From: Lelliottia sp. JS-SCA-14
GTDB lineage: Bacteria; Pseudomonadota; Gammaproteobacteria; Enterobacterales; Enterobacteriaceae
Reading direction: 5' to 3'
Length of the DNA: 64,000 nucleotides
Assembly (NCBI RefSeq): GCF_035593345.1
Contig: NZ_CP141606.1
Coordinates: forward strand, 1 to 64,000
A model generated the notes under the pieces. The model saw nothing but the letters and a program-made list of their open reading frames with translations, made no database searches and was not told where the DNA came from. Both the position numbers and the translations under genes were made by a program. Every line of letters starts with the position of its first letter. The first letter of the stretch is position 1. Of the stretch, positions 62,110 to 64,000 are shown one piece after another.

Positions 62110-63447
62110 TTAGATAATGAAAGAAAGCAGGAACGTGCAGCCAAGTGCAAGTACCGAGGCGATAAATGTCGCCGTTGTATAGTATTTGAAGGTCTCATTC
62201 AGGGTCGCGCCGCAGTATTGCTTCACCAGCCAGAAGAGAGAATCCGTCACGATCGTGCAGCCAATGGCGCCAGAACCGATGGCAATGGCGATGATCTCCG
62301 GGCTAACGTTGGGATAGAGCGGCAGCATCGGGGCGACAATCGCCGTCGCGCCCATCATCGCCACGGTGGCAGAGCCGACCGCCGCATGCAGAATCAATGC
62401 CACTAGCCAGGCCAGCAGAATCGGGTGCATGTGCATATTCGATAAAATCAGCGCCAGAGTGTCGGCAAGGCCGCTGGTTTTGAGGATCGCGTTAAACGCC
62501 CCGCCTGCGCCGATGATCAGCAGGATATTAGCAATCGAACCAAAGCCGGTTTCCGTGTGCTTGAGCAGGGCGCTCATGCCGATATGCTGGCGAATCCCGA
62601 GCAGGTAGTAGGCCACAAAGACGGCGATAAACATGGCGGTGATCGGGTTGCCGATAAATTCCAGCAGCGTGTAGAGCGAACCGGTTTTTTCCATGTTCAG
62701 CTCGGCGATGGTTTTCACCAGCATCAGGCCAATCGGCAGCAGCACCGTGAACAGCGTGGCACCGAGCGTCGGCAGCGTGTGTTCTTCGCGCACTTTCAGG
62801 TCAGAAAACTCCGCCGGAACCGGCTTGAACGGCAGGCGATCGCCGAGCAGTTTCAGGAACAGCGGGCCGCCCACCAGGGACGCCATCAGCCCGACCATCA
62901 AGCCGTAAACAATCACCGTGCCCACGTCCGCGCCCAGTTTGTTGGTCACAAACAGCGCTGCAGGGTGCGGTGGCACCACGCAGTGAACCGCCATCAGCGC
63001 GGTACAGAGCGGGATCGCCAGTTTCAGCAGCGAGGTCCGGGTCTTTTTGGCAATCGAAAACGCCAGCGGGATCAGCAACACCACGCCCACTTCGACAAAC
63101 AGCGTGATACCGCAGATCAGCCCAACCAGCACCATAATCACATCGGCGGAGAGCCAGCGGCAGCGCTGGAGCGTCAGGCCGATGCGCTCCGCCGCGCCGG
63201 ACACTTCCATCATTTTGCCGAGAATGGTGCCGAGGCCAATCACCGCCGCGAGGAATCCCAGCGTGCCGCCGATGCCGCTCTCAATGGCATTCACCATATC
63301 CAGCGGGCTCATGCCCATCATCGCGCCGACGAAAAAGCTTGCCAGCAGCAGCGCCAGAAACGGGTGAAACTTCAGTTTTACGATGGTTAATACAATCAAC
63401 ACGATGCTTGCCAGCAGCGTCGCCACAACCCACATCTGAGATCCCAT
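62110..63447 (-). CDS. dsdX: D-serine permease DsdX
   Basis: DsdX is a GntP-family proton symporter that imports D-serine. The 445 residues equal the E. coli length, with about 12 helices and the conserved [18 protein letters not shown] near 150 and [20 protein letters not shown] near 400. It is transcribed ahead of dsdA with a 17-base gap. Confidence 0.96.
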   Translation of the reverse strand: MGSQMWVVATLLASIVLIVLTIVKLKFHPFLALLLASFFVGAMMGMSPLDMVNAIESGIGGTLGFLAAVIGLGTILGKMMEVSGAAERIGLTLQRCRWLSADVIMVLVGLICGITLFVEVGVVLLIPLAFSIAKKTRTSLLKLAIPLCTALMAVHCVVPPHPAALFVTNKLGADVGTVIVYGLMVGLMASLVGGPLFLKLLGDRLPFKPVPAEFSDLKVREEHTLPTLGATLFTVLLPIGLMLVKTIAELNMEKTGSLYTLLEFIGNPITAMFIAVFVAYYLLGIRQHIGMSALLKHTETGFGSIANILLIIGAGGAFNAILKTSGLADTLALILSNMHMHPILLAWLVALILHAAVGSATVAMMGATAIVAPMLPLYPNVSPEIIAIAIGSGAIGCTIVTDSLFWLVKQYCGATLNETFKYYTTATFIASVLALGCTFLLSFII

Positions 63448-63662
63448 ATCTCACCTCACCCTTAAGTTATCTGCGGCTATTGGACGAAAAAACGGCACCG
63501 GCTGACAAACGATATAAATTGCCGTTCAGGTGAGCCAGATTGGATCAAGTGAGTGACGCCGTTCTAAAAAGCGCACTTATTACGGGGTTGGTTCACATAA
63601 ATTCATCCAGAACCGGTATTCTGGACGCAGTGAAATGAGTCTGAAGAGAGAAAAAAGTCGCC
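63448..63662. promoter_or_regulatory. Divergent dsdX/dsdC control region
   Basis: The 215-base gap should contain the DsdC operator and promoters for both directions. I could not pick out a convincing LysR T-N11-A pair or CRP palindrome by eye. Confidence 0.4.
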
Positions 63663-64000
63663 ATGAACGATGAGAACGAGGTCGGAAATCGCCTGCTGAA
63701 TGGCTGGCAGCTGTCGAAAATGTACACCTTTGAGGTGGCGGCCCGGCACGAGTCCTTCGCGCTGGCGGCGGAAGAGCTGTCCCTCAGCCCGAGCGCGGTC
63801 AGCCATCGCATTAACCTGCTGGAAGAGGAGCTGGGAATTCAGCTGTTCGTCCGTTCGCACCGTAAGGTGGAGCTGACGCCGGAGGGAAAGCGCGTCTTCT
63901 GGACGCTGAAATCGTCGCTCGATACCCTGAATCAGGAGATCCTCGACATCAAAAATCAGGCGCTCTCCGGCACCCTGACCGTCTATTCGCGCCCGTCTAT
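63663..64000 (+). CDS. dsdC: LysR-type activator DsdC (partial, cut by window end)
   Basis: The first 112 codons encode the DNA-binding part of DsdC, the D-serine-responsive activator of dsdXA. Residues 12-20 (LLNGWQLSK) and the helix-turn-helix FALAAEELSLSPSAVSHRI agree with E. coli DsdC. GAGAG lies upstream of the ATG. The effector-binding domain lies beyond position 64000. Confidence 0.93.
   Translation, partial: MNDENEVGNRLLNGWQLSKMYTFEVAARHESFALAAEELSLSPSAVSHRINLLEEELGIQLFVRSHRKVELTPEGKRVFWTLKSSLDTLNQEILDIKNQALSGTLTVYSRPS

Overview
This window is chromosomal DNA from a member of the Enterobacteriaceae, most like the Enterobacter/Lelliottia/Leclercia/Klebsiella group. Nearly every core gene encodes a protein close to its E. 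coli homologue, in the classical order of the replication-origin region: rsmG, atpIBEFHAGDC, glmUS, pstSCAB-phoU, yieH, adeP, chrR, yieE, yidZ, mdtL, mnmE, yidC, yidD, rnpA, rpmH, dnaA, dnaN, recF, gyrB, yidA, dgoRKADT, yidR, yidQ, ibpAB, yidE, yidP, glvCA, yidHGF, dsdAXC. oriC itself should lie just left of position 1. The closer affiliation is inferred from differences from E. coli: no bgl genes after phoU, no tnaCAB between mdtL and mnmE, an intact alpha-glucoside PTS operon, and a family 9 pectate lyase between atpC and glmU.

Region by region: 1-8240 holds the 16S rRNA methyltransferase gene and the complete ATP synthase operon. 8285-10924 is an accessory segment with a 23-codon small ORF behind two perfect CRP palindromes and a secreted PL9 pectate lyase with a KdgR-type operator. 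10925-19260 carries amino-sugar synthesis (glmUS) and the phosphate uptake operon with two Pho boxes. 19268-25132 carries phosphatase, adenine permease, quinone/chromate reductase, a PPTase-like protein, a LysR regulator and an MFS efflux pump.

25260-34400 is a foreign island between mdtL and mnmE. Its skeleton is a decayed P4-like satellite: an integrase full of stops and frameshifts, primase and helicase fragments, and an ash-family remnant. Two intact, AT-rich cargo operons sit inside it. The first (26262-28016) is a three-gene RiPP cluster of the graspetide type: a short precursor peptide with a Thr/Lys plus Asp/Glu-rich tail, a microviridin-type ATP-grasp ligase translationally coupled to it, and a three-helix membrane protein. 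The second (29918-32781, minus strand) is a compact operon of an sce7726-family protein with a PD-(D/E)XK-like motif, an sce7725-family protein and a zinc-ribbon/HEPN/RES-domain protein. Both look like antagonism or anti-phage modules. They are the best candidates in the window for an undescribed system.

34472-45925 is the conserved mnmE-to-yidA block, including the divergent rpmH/dnaA promoter region with a consensus DnaA box. 45942-52580 holds the D-galactonate operon with its GntR regulator and candidate operators, then yidR and yidQ. 52758-53865 is the heat-shock ibpAB operon with a near-consensus sigma-32 promoter and an RNA-thermometer leader. 54041-60805 holds yidE, the GntR regulator yidP, the alpha-glucoside PTS and phospho-alpha-glucosidase, and yidHGF. 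60791-64000 is the D-serine locus, with dsdC cut off by the window end. REP-type palindromes and one ERIC element decorate the gaps between operons.
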